From Faecalibacterium sp. CAG:74 (GTDB taxonomy: Bacteria > Bacillota > Clostridia > Christensenellales > Aristaeellaceae): DNA of 17,527 nucleotides. The position numbers were made by a program, and so were the translations under genes. This document shows, piece after piece, positions 1 to 6,893 of this stretch. The stretch is from positions 8,251-25,777 of the forward strand of contig FR899885.1 in assembly GCA_000437595.1 (NCBI GenBank), read 5' to 3'. Numbering within the stretch: position 1 is the stretch's first letter; every line of letters starts with the position of its first letter. The notes below the pieces were generated by a model. That model saw only the letters and a program-made list of their open reading frames with translations. It was not told the origin of the DNA and searched no databases.

Positions 1-28
1 CACCGCACCACTCGGCGGCGCATTTCAT

Positions 29-56
29 TTGACATTTCCCGCAAAAGCAGTATAAT
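29..56 (+). promoter_or_regulatory. Sigma-A type promoter of metA
   Basis: A perfect TTGACA (29-34) and a perfect TATAAT (51-56) are separated by 16 nt. The metA start lies 68 nt beyond the -10 box, leaving a leader of about 60 nt. I see no SAM-riboswitch or T-box architecture in this short leader, so any control by methionine would have to act by another route. Confidence 0.85.
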
Positions 57-123
57 AAAATAGAGATTCGCATCTATCGCGCCGAATCCCGCCATCAACA
101 CGCAAAAACGAGGGAAAAGCATC

Positions 124-1077
124 ATGCCAATCCGCATTCCGAACGACCTGCCCGCCGCCAGCGCGCTGCGGAGCGAAAACATATTCGTCATGACCGACAC
201 GCGCGCGAAAACGCAGGATATTCGCCCGCTGAAAATCCTCCTGCTGAACCTGATGCCCACCAAAATCGCCACCGAAACGCAGCTGGCGCGCCTGCTGGGC
301 AACACGCCGATTCAGGTGGAGCTGGAGCTGCTGATGGTGAAGTCCCACGTCGCGAAAAACACGTCCGAGGAGCACATGCTCGCGTTCTACAAGACGTTCG
401 ATCAGGTGTGCGGCAAGACGTATGACGGCATGGTCATCACCGGCGCGCCGGTGGAGCGGATGGCGTTTGAGGACGTGGAATACTGGGACGAGCTGTGCGC
501 CATCTTCGAGTGGACGAAAACGCACGTCACGTCCACGTTCCATATCTGCTGGGGCGCGCAGGCGGGGCTGTATTACCACTGGGGCGTGCCGAAGTACATG
601 ATGGAGAAGAAGCTGTCCGGTGTGTACCGCCACCGCGTCGTGCATAAAAACAGCATCCTCTTCCGCGGCTTTGATGATACGTTCATGGTGCCGCACAGCC
701 GCTACACGACCGTCCGCCGGGAGGATATATTGGCGCATCCGGAGATGAAAATCCTCGCCGAAAGCGACGAAGCGGGCGTGTATGCCATATCCACCCACGG
801 CGGACGGCAGATTTTCATCACCGGTCACAGCGAATACGACGCGGACACGCTGGAGAAGGAGTACCTGCGCGACAAAGCCGCCGGGCTCCACCCCGATGTG
901 CCCTGCAACTACTATCCCGATGACGACGACACCCGCGCGCCGATTTGCTCGTGGCGCTCGTCGGCGAATCTGCTGTACTGCAACTGGCTGAACTACTTCG
1001 TCTATCAGGCGACGCCGTACGATTTGAACCGCGTCGGCATTGTCGTCATGGATGATTTCAAGGAACAGCACGAATAA
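124..1077 (+). CDS. metA: Homoserine O-acyltransferase MetA, probably O-acetyltransferase
   Basis: Cytosolic enzyme that activates the hydroxyl of L-homoserine, an early committed step of methionine synthesis. The 317-residue protein is close to the usual family length. The catalytic cysteine is in ICWGAQ (C142), and the His/Glu pair is in GHSEYD (H235, E237). The acyl-CoA-selecting position in TGAPVE is Glu111. In characterised MetA proteins Glu here goes with acetyl-CoA and Gly with succinyl-CoA, so O-acetylhomoserine is the inferred product. The ATG follows a GAGGG ribosome site with 9-nt spacing. The gene is monocistronic between its own promoter and a hairpin terminator. It is separate from the methionine synthase genes at 6.9-9.9 kb but serves the same pathway. 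Confidence 0.95.
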   Translation: MPIRIPNDLPAASALRSENIFVMTDTRAKTQDIRPLKILLLNLMPTKIATETQLARLLGNTPIQVELELLMVKSHVAKNTSEEHMLAFYKTFDQVCGKTYDGMVITGAPVERMAFEDVEYWDELCAIFEWTKTHVTSTFHICWGAQAGLYYHWGVPKYMMEKKLSGVYRHRVVHKNSILFRGFDDTFMVPHSRYTTVRREDILAHPEMKILAESDEAGVYAISTHGGRQIFITGHSEYDADTLEKEYLRDKAAGLHPDVPCNYYPDDDDTRAPICSWRSSANLLYCNWLNYFVYQATPYDLNRVGIVVMDDFKEQHE

Positions 1078-1081
1078 AGAA

Positions 1082-1123
1082 CCGCCGCACCTCCAGCAAA
1101 CGGAAGTGCGGCGGATTTTCTTT
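1082..1123 (+). terminator. Bidirectional intrinsic terminator between metA and the ABC-F gene
   Basis: A perfect 9-bp GC-rich stem (1082-1090 with 1106-1114) with a 15-nt loop is followed by a T-rich run (ATTTTCTTT). It lies between two convergent genes. In the other direction it is followed by a weaker TTCTTTA run, so it probably serves both genes. Confidence 0.8.
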
Positions 1124-2723
1124 ACCCTTCCTGCGCGCGAATCTTCTCCAGATAGTCTTCGTAGCCGCAGTAGTAGTCGGCAATCGTGCCGTCGGGCTTG
1201 ATTTCAATGATGCGGTCGGCGATGGTCGTGATAAACTGGTGGTCCTGCGACGTGAAAAGCACGTTGCCGGGGAAGTTGATCAGCGCGTTGTTGACCGCCG
1301 TGATGGATTCCAAATCGAGGTGGTTGGTGGGCTGGTCGAGCATGAGGAAGTTCGCGCCGGAGAGCATCATGCGGGAGAGCATGACACGCACCTTCTCGCC
1401 GCCGGAAAGCACGCTGACGGGCTTGTACACGTCATCGCCGGAGAAGAGCATCCGGCCGAGGAAGCCGCGCATGTACGTTTCCAGCTGTTCGGGCGAATAC
1501 TGGGCGAACCACTGCATCATGTTGAGGTTGCAGCCGTCGAAATACTTGCTGTTGTCCTTGGGGAAGTAGTTGGTGGAGATGGTAACGCCCCACTTGAAGC
1601 TGCCGCTGTCGGGCTTGATTTCCTCCGCGAGGATGCGGAAGAGGGCGGTCTGCGCCTGTTCGTTCGAGCCGACAAGGGCGATTTTCTGCCCCTTGGTGAC
1701 GATGAAGGACACGTCCTTGAGCAGCTGCACGCCATCCTGCGTGTAGTTGAGGTTCGACACCTGCAGGATGTCCTTGCCCGCCTCGCGTTCAGGCGTGAAG
1801 CACACCCACGGATAGCGGCGGGAGGAAGCGGGCATCTGCTCGATGGTCAGCTGATCGAGCAGCTTGCGGCGGCTGGTCGCCTGCTTCGCCTTGGACTTGT
1901 TGGACGAGAAGCGCTGAATGAAGGCTTGCAGTTCCTTGATTTTGTCCTCGCGGCGCTTCTTCTGGTCGTTCATCAGGCTCTGCATCATCTTGGAGGATTC
2001 ATACCAGAAGTCGTAGTTGCCGACGTAGAGCTTGACCTGATTGAAGTCGATATCGACGATATGTGTGCAGATATTGTTCAGGAACCAGCGGTCATGGGAC
2101 ACGACGATCAGCGTGCCGGGGAAATTCATCAGGAAATCCTCCAGCCACGCGACGGAGCGGTTGTCAAGGTTGTTCGTCGGTTCGTCCAGCAGCAGGATGT
2201 CCGGATTGCCGAACAGCGCCTGCGCCAGCAGCACCTTGAACTTCTCGCCGCCCTTCAGGTCGCCCATGAGCATCGTGTGCATCTCGACGGGCAGGCCCAG
2301 ACCGGTCAGCAGCGTTGCGGCATCGGACTCAGCGTTCCAGCCGTCCATCTCCGCAAATTCGCCCTCCAGCTCGGCAGCGCGTTCGCCGTCCGCGTCAGAA
2401 AAATCAGGCTTTGCGTACAGCTCGTCCTTTTCCTTCATGATGTCGTACAGGCGCTGATTGCCCATGATTACCGTGTCCAGCACAGGATAGGCATCGTACT
2501 TGAACTGATCCTGCTTCAAGGTGGACAGGCGCTGCCCCGCGGGAATCGTCACCGTGCCGGTCGTCGGCTCCAGCTCGCCGGACAAAATGCGCAGGAACGT
2601 CGATTTGCCCGCGCCGTTCGCGCCGATAACGCCATAGCAGTTGCCCGGCATGAATTTCAAATCCGCACCCGAAAACAGCTTCTGACCCCCGAAGGTCAGG
2701 GAAACATTGCTTACCGTGATCAT
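1122..2723 (-). CDS. ABC-F family ATPase (YkpA/YbiT type) with degenerate second nucleotide site
   Basis: Soluble twin-ABC protein of 533 residues without membrane segments. Its length and linker (KQATSRRK, about 280-287) match the YbiT/YkpA branch of ABC-F, a family of ribosome-associated ATPases; the exact role of this branch is poorly settled. NBD1 (about 1-240) is intact: Walker A GANGAGKST (34-42), Walker B with Glu181, and H-loop His210. Its signature is altered to LKGGE (156-160). NBD2 (about 318-525) keeps signature LSGGE (439-443). However, its Walker A reads GSNEQAQTA (352-360), with Gln358 in place of the essential Lys. Its catalytic Glu is Gln464 (LDQPTNHLD) and its H-loop His is Gln493 (TSQDH). 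One composite ATP site therefore looks functional and the other dead. The start has an AAGGAG ribosome site. Confidence 0.93.
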   Translation of the reverse strand: MITVSNVSLTFGGQKLFSGADLKFMPGNCYGVIGANGAGKSTFLRILSGELEPTTGTVTIPAGQRLSTLKQDQFKYDAYPVLDTVIMGNQRLYDIMKEKDELYAKPDFSDADGERAAELEGEFAEMDGWNAESDAATLLTGLGLPVEMHTMLMGDLKGGEKFKVLLAQALFGNPDILLLDEPTNNLDNRSVAWLEDFLMNFPGTLIVVSHDRWFLNNICTHIVDIDFNQVKLYVGNYDFWYESSKMMQSLMNDQKKRREDKIKELQAFIQRFSSNKSKAKQATSRRKLLDQLTIEQMPASSRRYPWVCFTPEREAGKDILQVSNLNYTQDGVQLLKDVSFIVTKGQKIALVGSNEQAQTALFRILAEEIKPDSGSFKWGVTISTNYFPKDNSKYFDGCNLNMMQWFAQYSPEQLETYMRGFLGRMLFSGDDVYKPVSVLSGGEKVRVMLSRMMLSGANFLMLDQPTNHLDLESITAVNNALINFPGNVLFTSQDHQFITTIADRIIEIKPDGTIADYYCGYEDYLEKIRAQEG

Positions 2724-2755
2724 GGGTTTTCTCCTTACATTTCCGTGGTCGTTCC

Positions 2756-2761
2756 ATTATA
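2756..2761 (-). promoter_or_regulatory. Probable -10 box of the ABC-F gene promoter
   Basis: On the minus strand TATAAT occurs 32 nt upstream of the ABC-F start codon in an AT-rich patch (about 2750-2795). No good -35 hexamer lies at 16-18 nt; the best is TATAGT. Only the -10 is called. Confidence 0.5.
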
Positions 2762-2799
2762 TACAGACGTACTTTTCTACTATACCATATTCATCCCGG

Positions 2800-3105
2800 A
2801 AATGGAAGGGGGTAGGCGAAAATTACATGGGAGTTCATGCGCTTGAGGGCGGATGGCGCGGCTATGTGGTCGCGCCCATCTGGCGCGACAATGTGCAAGG
2901 GGGAGGAAAGAGCAGCTTGGGGGCGCGTCTGCGGACGCGCAAAGTTACTGCGCAGGGACGCTTCGCTGCCTGCGGCTAAGCTGCCCGGCTTGATTTTCCC
3001 TTTGGAATAGGCTGAACGGTGCAGCAGTTGGGGCGTTGCCCCAAACCCCACAAGGGAGCTCCGCCCCTTGACCCCGCAAGGGGGAATCCCCCCTTGACCC
3101 CTCCG
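2800..3105. other. Gene-free, hairpin-rich intergenic stretch
   Basis: No supported gene lies between the ABC-F start (2723) and the histidine kinase stop (3159), a gap of 435 bp. Visible inverted repeats are a 7-bp stem around 2923-2940 (GCGCGTC/GACGCGC), a 7-bp stem at 3028-3044 (TTGGGGC/GCCCCAA), a stem near 3051-3070 (CAAGGG/CCCTTG) and one near 3076-3096 (CAAGGGGG/CCCCCTTG). The last three form the hairpin tail attached to repeat copy A. The short open frames here overlap these repeats and have no convincing ribosome sites. Confidence 0.6.
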
Positions 3106-3152
3106 CGCGATTGAGTTGGTCTCACTCCCATAATTCTTCCGCGTGTTTATCC
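3106..3152 (-). repeat. Dispersed repeat core, copy A
   Basis: 47-nt core read on the minus strand. It starts GGATAAACACGCGGAA, has a variable middle of 16 nt that keeps a central ATG, and ends ACCAACTCAATCGCG. The same core occurs at 4681-4727 and 14640-14686. This copy begins 6 nt after the histidine kinase stop codon, and its hairpin tail extends towards 3028. Its orientation relative to the adjacent gene is opposite to that of the other two copies. Confidence 0.85.
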
Positions 3153-3158
3153 GTGAAC

Positions 3159-4634
3159 TTACCCCTCCGCCAGCGGAAGCTCAAACCAGAACGACGTTCC
3201 TTCGCCCTCCTTGCTGTCAACCCCAAACGGCACATTGTGCTTTTCCAAAATACTCCTGACAATCGACAAGCCCAAGCCGCTGCCGATAATCGCCCGCTTA
3301 TGCGTCTCCTGCGTGCGGTAGTAGCGATTCCAAATCAGCGGCAGTTCCTCCGGCACAATGCCCTTGCCGCTGTCGTGAATCGTCAGGCGCACCATCTTCC
3401 CGATGACCTCCTGATGGATTTCGACCGTCTTGTCCTCGCCCGTGTACGTCAGCGCATTGCCGACTAAGTTGTACACCACCTGCGCAATCCGCTGTTCATC
3501 CGCGATTGCCTTCACCTGCGCCGCCGGATGGAACACCACCTGATAGCCGTTTTGCTGCACCATGCGGCTCACACGGTCGGTAATCGCCTGCACAGACGCG
3601 GTGAATGGGTACGGCGCGGGATTGAGCGCCAGCGCGCCCGTCTGCAGGCGGCTGAAATCCAGCAGTTCGTTGACCAAACTTGTCAGGCGCTGCGTCTCGT
3701 CGATGATCACCTGCATGTTCTCCGGCGTTGCCTCGCCGGGGATGTCGCGCATCATCTCGACGTAGCCGCCAATCATCGTCAGCGGGGTGCGCAGGTCGTG
3801 GCTGATGTTGGCAATCAGCTCGTGCTGCAGGTTCTCCACCTGACTTAACTCCTTCGCGGCGTATACCAGCGTGTCGTTCAGTTCTGCCATTTCGCGGTAC
3901 TCGCAGCCATGCGGGGGAATTTCGTACTGCCCGCGCGAGAGGGAGTGCGCCGCTTCGCTCGTCTCGACGATGGAACGCGTCACCTTGCGGGAAATCAGCA
4001 TCGCCAGCAGCGTTGCGCCAAGGAGGACGATGATGGTGATAAGCATCAGCTGCATCCGCAGGGTCGCGACGGTGCTGTCCAGCGGGGTGATGATGGAGTT
4101 GAGCAGCAGATACCCGTCCGTGCCGTCGGGGAGGGTGACGCGGCGCGCGCACAGCAGGCTCTGCTTCTTGGCGTCCTCCATCTTCGGCACGTTGCCGCGG
4201 AATTGATGGCTGTTGTACTGGTCGCCGCCGAATGGGGCGATGTTGAACAGCTCCGTCAGCGTATCGCCGTTTTCGGGAATCATGGAGCACCAGAAGGACA
4301 AATCCCGGCTGCTCATGCGGTGGATGAGGCAGTAATGAATGTCATCCGACGACAAAAACACATGTTTGTCGCTGTCCAGCAGGAGGATGCAGACGTCATT
4401 CTGCTGCGCGAGCCTGTCCATCAGCGCGGACAGCTGCGCATTGCCGATGTTGCTCTCCACCGCGTCGGCGGCCTGGGTGATTTGCCGCGTCTTGTCCCAG
4501 CGGTAGAAGTCGTCCAGCCAGACAATCTGCATCAGCCACAGGAGCGCAAGGACGAACGCGACAAACGCCGCCAAGTAAGCGAAAACTCGGCGGCGAATGC
4601 GGGGATGCTTTTTTTCTTTCGGATTTTTGCGCAT
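3159..4634 (-). CDS. Membrane sensor histidine kinase
   Basis: Kinase of a two-component system, 491 residues. The first membrane segment is at about 18-40. An extracytoplasmic sensor region spans about 41-193, and a second membrane segment about 194-214 leads into a HAMP-like linker (about 215-267). The phosphoacceptor His279 sits in the H-box (NISHDLRTPL). The ATPase domain has N-box Asn389/Asn393, G1 DSGKG (421-425) and G2 GSGLGL (451-456). The partner is the OmpR-type regulator encoded upstream. The two genes are 181 bp apart, unusually far for this pair, because a repeat lies between them. The start has GAGGTG with 7-nt spacing. The sensor domain is not one I can assign, so the signal is unknown. 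Confidence 0.93.
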   Translation of the reverse strand: MRKNPKEKKHPRIRRRVFAYLAAFVAFVLALLWLMQIVWLDDFYRWDKTRQITQAADAVESNIGNAQLSALMDRLAQQNDVCILLLDSDKHVFLSSDDIHYCLIHRMSSRDLSFWCSMIPENGDTLTELFNIAPFGGDQYNSHQFRGNVPKMEDAKKQSLLCARRVTLPDGTDGYLLLNSIITPLDSTVATLRMQLMLITIIVLLGATLLAMLISRKVTRSIVETSEAAHSLSRGQYEIPPHGCEYREMAELNDTLVYAAKELSQVENLQHELIANISHDLRTPLTMIGGYVEMMRDIPGEATPENMQVIIDETQRLTSLVNELLDFSRLQTGALALNPAPYPFTASVQAITDRVSRMVQQNGYQVVFHPAAQVKAIADEQRIAQVVYNLVGNALTYTGEDKTVEIHQEVIGKMVRLTIHDSGKGIVPEELPLIWNRYYRTQETHKRAIIGSGLGLSIVRSILEKHNVPFGVDSKEGEGTSFWFELPLAEG

Positions 4635-4680
4635 AGCGAAACACCTCTTGCTTACAAAGGCGCAGCCTTTTCGTCTCCTC

Positions 4681-4727
4681 GGATAAACACGCGGAAACAG
4701 TATGAAAGCGTCACCAACTCAATCGCG
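4681..4727 (+). repeat. Dispersed repeat core, copy B
   Basis: 47-nt core identical in layout to copies A and C. From 4681 to 4761 it matches copy C (14640-14721) with three substitutions in the core and one short indel region after it. It lies between the regulator and kinase genes of one two-component operon, so it is very probably transcribed with them. Confidence 0.88.
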
Positions 4728-4737
4728 AAAAGGGAGT

Positions 4738-4807
4738 CCAGAGGGTCGAAGACCCTTTGGCAGGTGCAGGGCAGCGCCCTGCCGGAGTCCAGAGGCAGAG
4801 CCTCTGG
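4738..4807 (+). repeat. Hairpin tail of repeat copy B (three stem-loops)
   Basis: Three successive stem-loops. The first is a 10-bp stem with one G-T wobble around a GAA loop (about 4738-4760). The second is a perfect 7-bp GCAGGGC/GCCCTGC stem with an AGC loop (about 4767-4783). The third is a perfect 8-bp CCAGAGGC/GCCTCTGG stem with an AGA loop (about 4789-4807). It ends about 8 nt beyond the regulator stop. None is followed by a clear T-run on the minus strand, so strong termination is not obvious. Confidence 0.75.
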
Positions 4808-4815
4808 GGTCTCCC

Positions 4816-5493
4816 TTAGTCCTTCTCGAACCTGTACCCAACACCGCGCAGCGTCGTAATCTTGTCGGCGTACTCACCCAAACTCTTGCGAAGCAGCTTG
4901 ATGTGCGTGTCCAGCGTGCGGTCGTCGCCGAAGAAATCGTAGCCCCATACGTCGCTGATGAGCTTCTCGCGCGTCAGGGCAATGCCGCGGTTGCGCACCA
5001 TGTAGAACAGCAGGTCGTACTCCTTGGGGGACAGATTCAGCTTTTCGCCCTTGATGGTCACTTGGCGCGCGGCGAAGTCCACCACCATATCGCCGATGGT
5101 CACCCGCTCACCGTCGGACGCGGCGGGCACATTGGCGGCGGTGCGCTTCAAAACGGCGGACACGCGCATCATCAGTTCACGCGGCGAAAAGGGCTTGACG
5201 ACATAATCATCAATGCCCAGCTCGAAGCCGTGGATGCGGTCATACTCCTCGCCGCGCGCGGAAAGCATAATCACGGGAACTTGGGATTTGCGGCGGATTT
5301 CGCGGCAGGCGGAGAAGCCGTCGAGTTCGGGCATCATCACGTCCATGATGATGAGGTCATAGTTCTTTTGCCGGCACTTTTCGATGGCTTCCATGCCGTT
5401 TGACGCTTCCTCGACGTTGTAGCCCTCGAAGGCGGCGTACTTGCGGATGAGGTCGCGGATGCGGGCTTCATCGTCAACGATTAAGAGTGTCAT
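4816..5493 (-). CDS. OmpR/PhoB-family response regulator
   Basis: Cytosolic DNA-binding regulator of 225 residues, the normal length. The receiver domain (1 to about 118) has the acidic pair D7/D8, phosphoacceptor Asp51 (IIMDVMMPE), Ser78 and the conserved Lys100 (VVKPF). The winged-helix output domain (about 128-223) carries the family end TLRGVGYRFE. Its promoter overlaps the end of the PDZ gene, and the kinase follows downstream. The ribosome site AGCAAGAGGTG and its 7-nt spacing are identical at the regulator and kinase starts. The target genes are unknown. Confidence 0.95.
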   Translation of the reverse strand: MTLLIVDDEARIRDLIRKYAAFEGYNVEEASNGMEAIEKCRQKNYDLIIMDVMMPELDGFSACREIRRKSQVPVIMLSARGEEYDRIHGFELGIDDYVVKPFSPRELMMRVSAVLKRTAANVPAASDGERVTIGDMVVDFAARQVTIKGEKLNLSPKEYDLLFYMVRNRGIALTREKLISDVWGYDFFGDDRTLDTHIKLLRKSLGEYADKITTLRGVGYRFEKD

Positions 5494-5548
5494 AGGTTAG
5501 CACCTCTTGCTCTGTTTTGATGTGCTGAATTGGGTTTCCTACGCCTTC

Positions 5549-5577
5549 ATTATAGCCAAATCCGGGACGAAAAGCAA
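5549..5577 (-). promoter_or_regulatory. Promoter of the response regulator/kinase operon
   Basis: On the minus strand TTGCTT (5577-5572) is followed after 17 nt by a perfect TATAAT (5554-5549). The transcript would start about 50 nt before the regulator ATG. The -35 box lies 3-4 nt beyond the stop codon of the PDZ gene, so the two-component genes can be expressed independently of it. Confidence 0.7.
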
Positions 5578-5580
5578 CCG

Positions 5581-5928
5581 TTATGGGGCAGGAAGGTTGA
5601 TGTCAAGTGTTTTTCCTTTGCGCTGGATGGTGATGACGCAGGGCTGCTGCTGGGCGGAGAAGAAAGCGTCCAGCGCGGTGAGATCGGCGGGAGACTGGCT
5701 GTTCAGGGTGAGCAGCGTGTCGCCTGCCTCGATGCCGGCACGGTCGGCGCGGCTCTGGTCGATGACCGCCAGCACATAGTAGCCCCCTGACTGCCCGTCA
5801 AGCAGAATCAGCCCGGCGGACGCACTGCCCGTCAGCGGCATGGTTTCATCCGCCGAAGGACGAAACGCTACGACCATCGCCAGCACGCAGAGCAAAATGC
5901 ACAGGCTGATAATGTGCTTCCGCTGCAT
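5581..5928 (-). CDS. Small membrane-anchored PDZ-domain protein
   Basis: 115 residues. A single N-terminal hydrophobic segment (about 5-22) is an uncleaved anchor or signal peptide. A PDZ-like domain (about 38-113) follows, with the hallmark pattern RADRAGIEAGDTLLTLN seen in HtrA/SpoIVB-type PDZ domains. There is no protease domain, so it probably binds peptides or protein ends outside the membrane. I chose the ATG at 5928 because AGGGGG stands 8 nt upstream; the ATG two codons earlier (5934) would leave only 2 nt. The longer open frame upstream is not coding, since it overlaps the opposite promoter. It lies upstream of the two-component genes on the same strand. A role in that signalling pathway is possible but unproven. 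Confidence 0.75.
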   Translation of the reverse strand: MQRKHIISLCILLCVLAMVVAFRPSADETMPLTGSASAGLILLDGQSGGYYVLAVIDQSRADRAGIEAGDTLLTLNSQSPADLTALDAFFSAQQQPCVITIQRKGKTLDINLPAP

Positions 5929-6000
5929 CCGCATACCCCCCCTTTCTGTCTTTTCAGCGTTTATTCTACATCCCGCGCGTGATGGGCAGGTGAAAGTCCC

Positions 6001-6029
6001 TTGATTCCTGCCTGAATTTGCGGTATACT
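6001..6029 (+). promoter_or_regulatory. Promoter of the traX-metH-mnmE operon
   Basis: TTGATT (6001-6006) and TATACT (6024-6029) are separated by exactly 17 nt. The leader to the first ATG (6064) is only about 30 nt, so there is no room for a cobalamin or SAM riboswitch despite the B12-dependent enzyme in the operon. Confidence 0.75.
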
Positions 6030-6063
6030 GAATCAGATTCCTTGCCGAAAGGAGATTCCCCCT

Positions 6064-6882
6064 ATGCCGTCCAAAGACTTCGCCGCGCGCCGAAACCCCG
6101 CCATTGCGGGCTGCACCGCCACCGGCGTGCTGAAAATCCTCGCGCTCGTGTTCATGTTCATTGACCACGCGGGCAAAATGCTCTTCCCGCAGATTGCCGA
6201 AATGCGGATGCTGGGGCGCATTGCCTTTCCGCTGTACTGCTGGTGCATGGTCGTGGGCATCAGCTACACGCGCTCCGTGCCGAAATATCTGGGGCGGCTA
6301 ATGCTGATTGGGCTGGTGTCGCAGCCGATTTACATGGTCGCGCTCAATCACAGCTGGAATCAGCCGAACATTTTTCTGACGCTGCTCGTCGCGCTGTGCG
6401 GCGTGTGGGGCTTGAAGGCGAAAAAGCTGCTCAGCCACATTTGGACGCCGATTCTGGCGCTCTTCGCGGCGCAGCTGCTGGGGTGCGACTACGGCTGGCG
6501 CGGCGTGATGCTGGTGATGCTGCTCTACGGCGTGCGCGGCAGCCGGGCGGGCATTGCGTGCGTGATGATTGCGTTCTGCCTGTACTGGGGCGGCAGCAGC
6601 GTCGGCGTAACCCACCTGTTCGGGCAGGATGTCACGCCGCTGACCTCCTCCGCCATCGGCGCGGTGATTTCGCCGTGGCTGCGGCTGCAAACGATGGCAA
6701 TTTGGGCGCTGCCGCTGATGCTGCTGCCCATCAGCCAGCAGGTGAAAATGCCGCGCTGGGTCGGCTATGCCCTCTATCCGCTGCATCTGGTGGTGCTGAT
6801 TGCGCTGGAAGCGGCGCTTGCCCAGCCCATTCACACGGAAAACCTCATCAACGCTTGGAATGCGTTTGTATCCTTATTTTGA
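6064..6882 (+). CDS. TraX-family integral membrane protein
   Basis: 272-residue polytopic membrane protein with about 7-8 hydrophobic segments. It resembles the TraX family, named after the F-plasmid pilin N-acetylase and common in Firmicute chromosomes with no link to conjugation. The recognisable family start is LKILALVFMFIDHAGKMLFP (about 23-42), followed by GRIAFPLYCW and a C-terminal YPLHL segment. By family analogy it may acylate a surface substrate; the substrate is unknown. AAAGGAG stands 9 nt before the ATG. It is the first gene of the operon, 11 nt upstream of the methionine-synthase activation gene. Confidence 0.82.
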   Translation: MPSKDFAARRNPAIAGCTATGVLKILALVFMFIDHAGKMLFPQIAEMRMLGRIAFPLYCWCMVVGISYTRSVPKYLGRLMLIGLVSQPIYMVALNHSWNQPNIFLTLLVALCGVWGLKAKKLLSHIWTPILALFAAQLLGCDYGWRGVMLVMLLYGVRGSRAGIACVMIAFCLYWGGSSVGVTHLFGQDVTPLTSSAIGAVISPWLRLQTMAIWALPLMLLPISQQVKMPRWVGYALYPLHLVVLIALEAALAQPIHTENLINAWNAFVSLF

Positions 6883-6893
6883 CGAGGTGACGT

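Noticed and set aside
57..123. SAM riboswitch or T-box in the metA leader
   Set aside because: The leader is only about 60 nt and shows neither the conserved cores nor a terminator hairpin.
25..1071. 348-residue open frame antisense to metA
   Set aside because: It is fully opposite the well-supported metA, has no family features and an Arg/His/Val-rich composition typical of antisense frames in GC-rich DNA.
1239..2846. 535-residue open frame antisense to the ABC-F gene
   Set aside because: It is the complementary shadow of a clear ABC-F coding frame, with no ribosome site or recognisable domain.
3028..3152. CRISPR array
   Set aside because: The repeated elements are not direct repeats with regular unique spacers; they are hairpins plus one core whose copies are kilobases apart. 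No cas genes are present.
4738..4807. Intrinsic terminator ending the regulator transcript
   Set aside because: The stems are strong, but none is followed by a T-run in the direction of transcription, and the kinase downstream has no visible promoter. I keep it as repeat tail only.
6030..6063. Cobalamin riboswitch before the metH operon
   Set aside because: Only about 34 nt lie between the -10 box and the first ATG, far too little for a B12 riboswitch.
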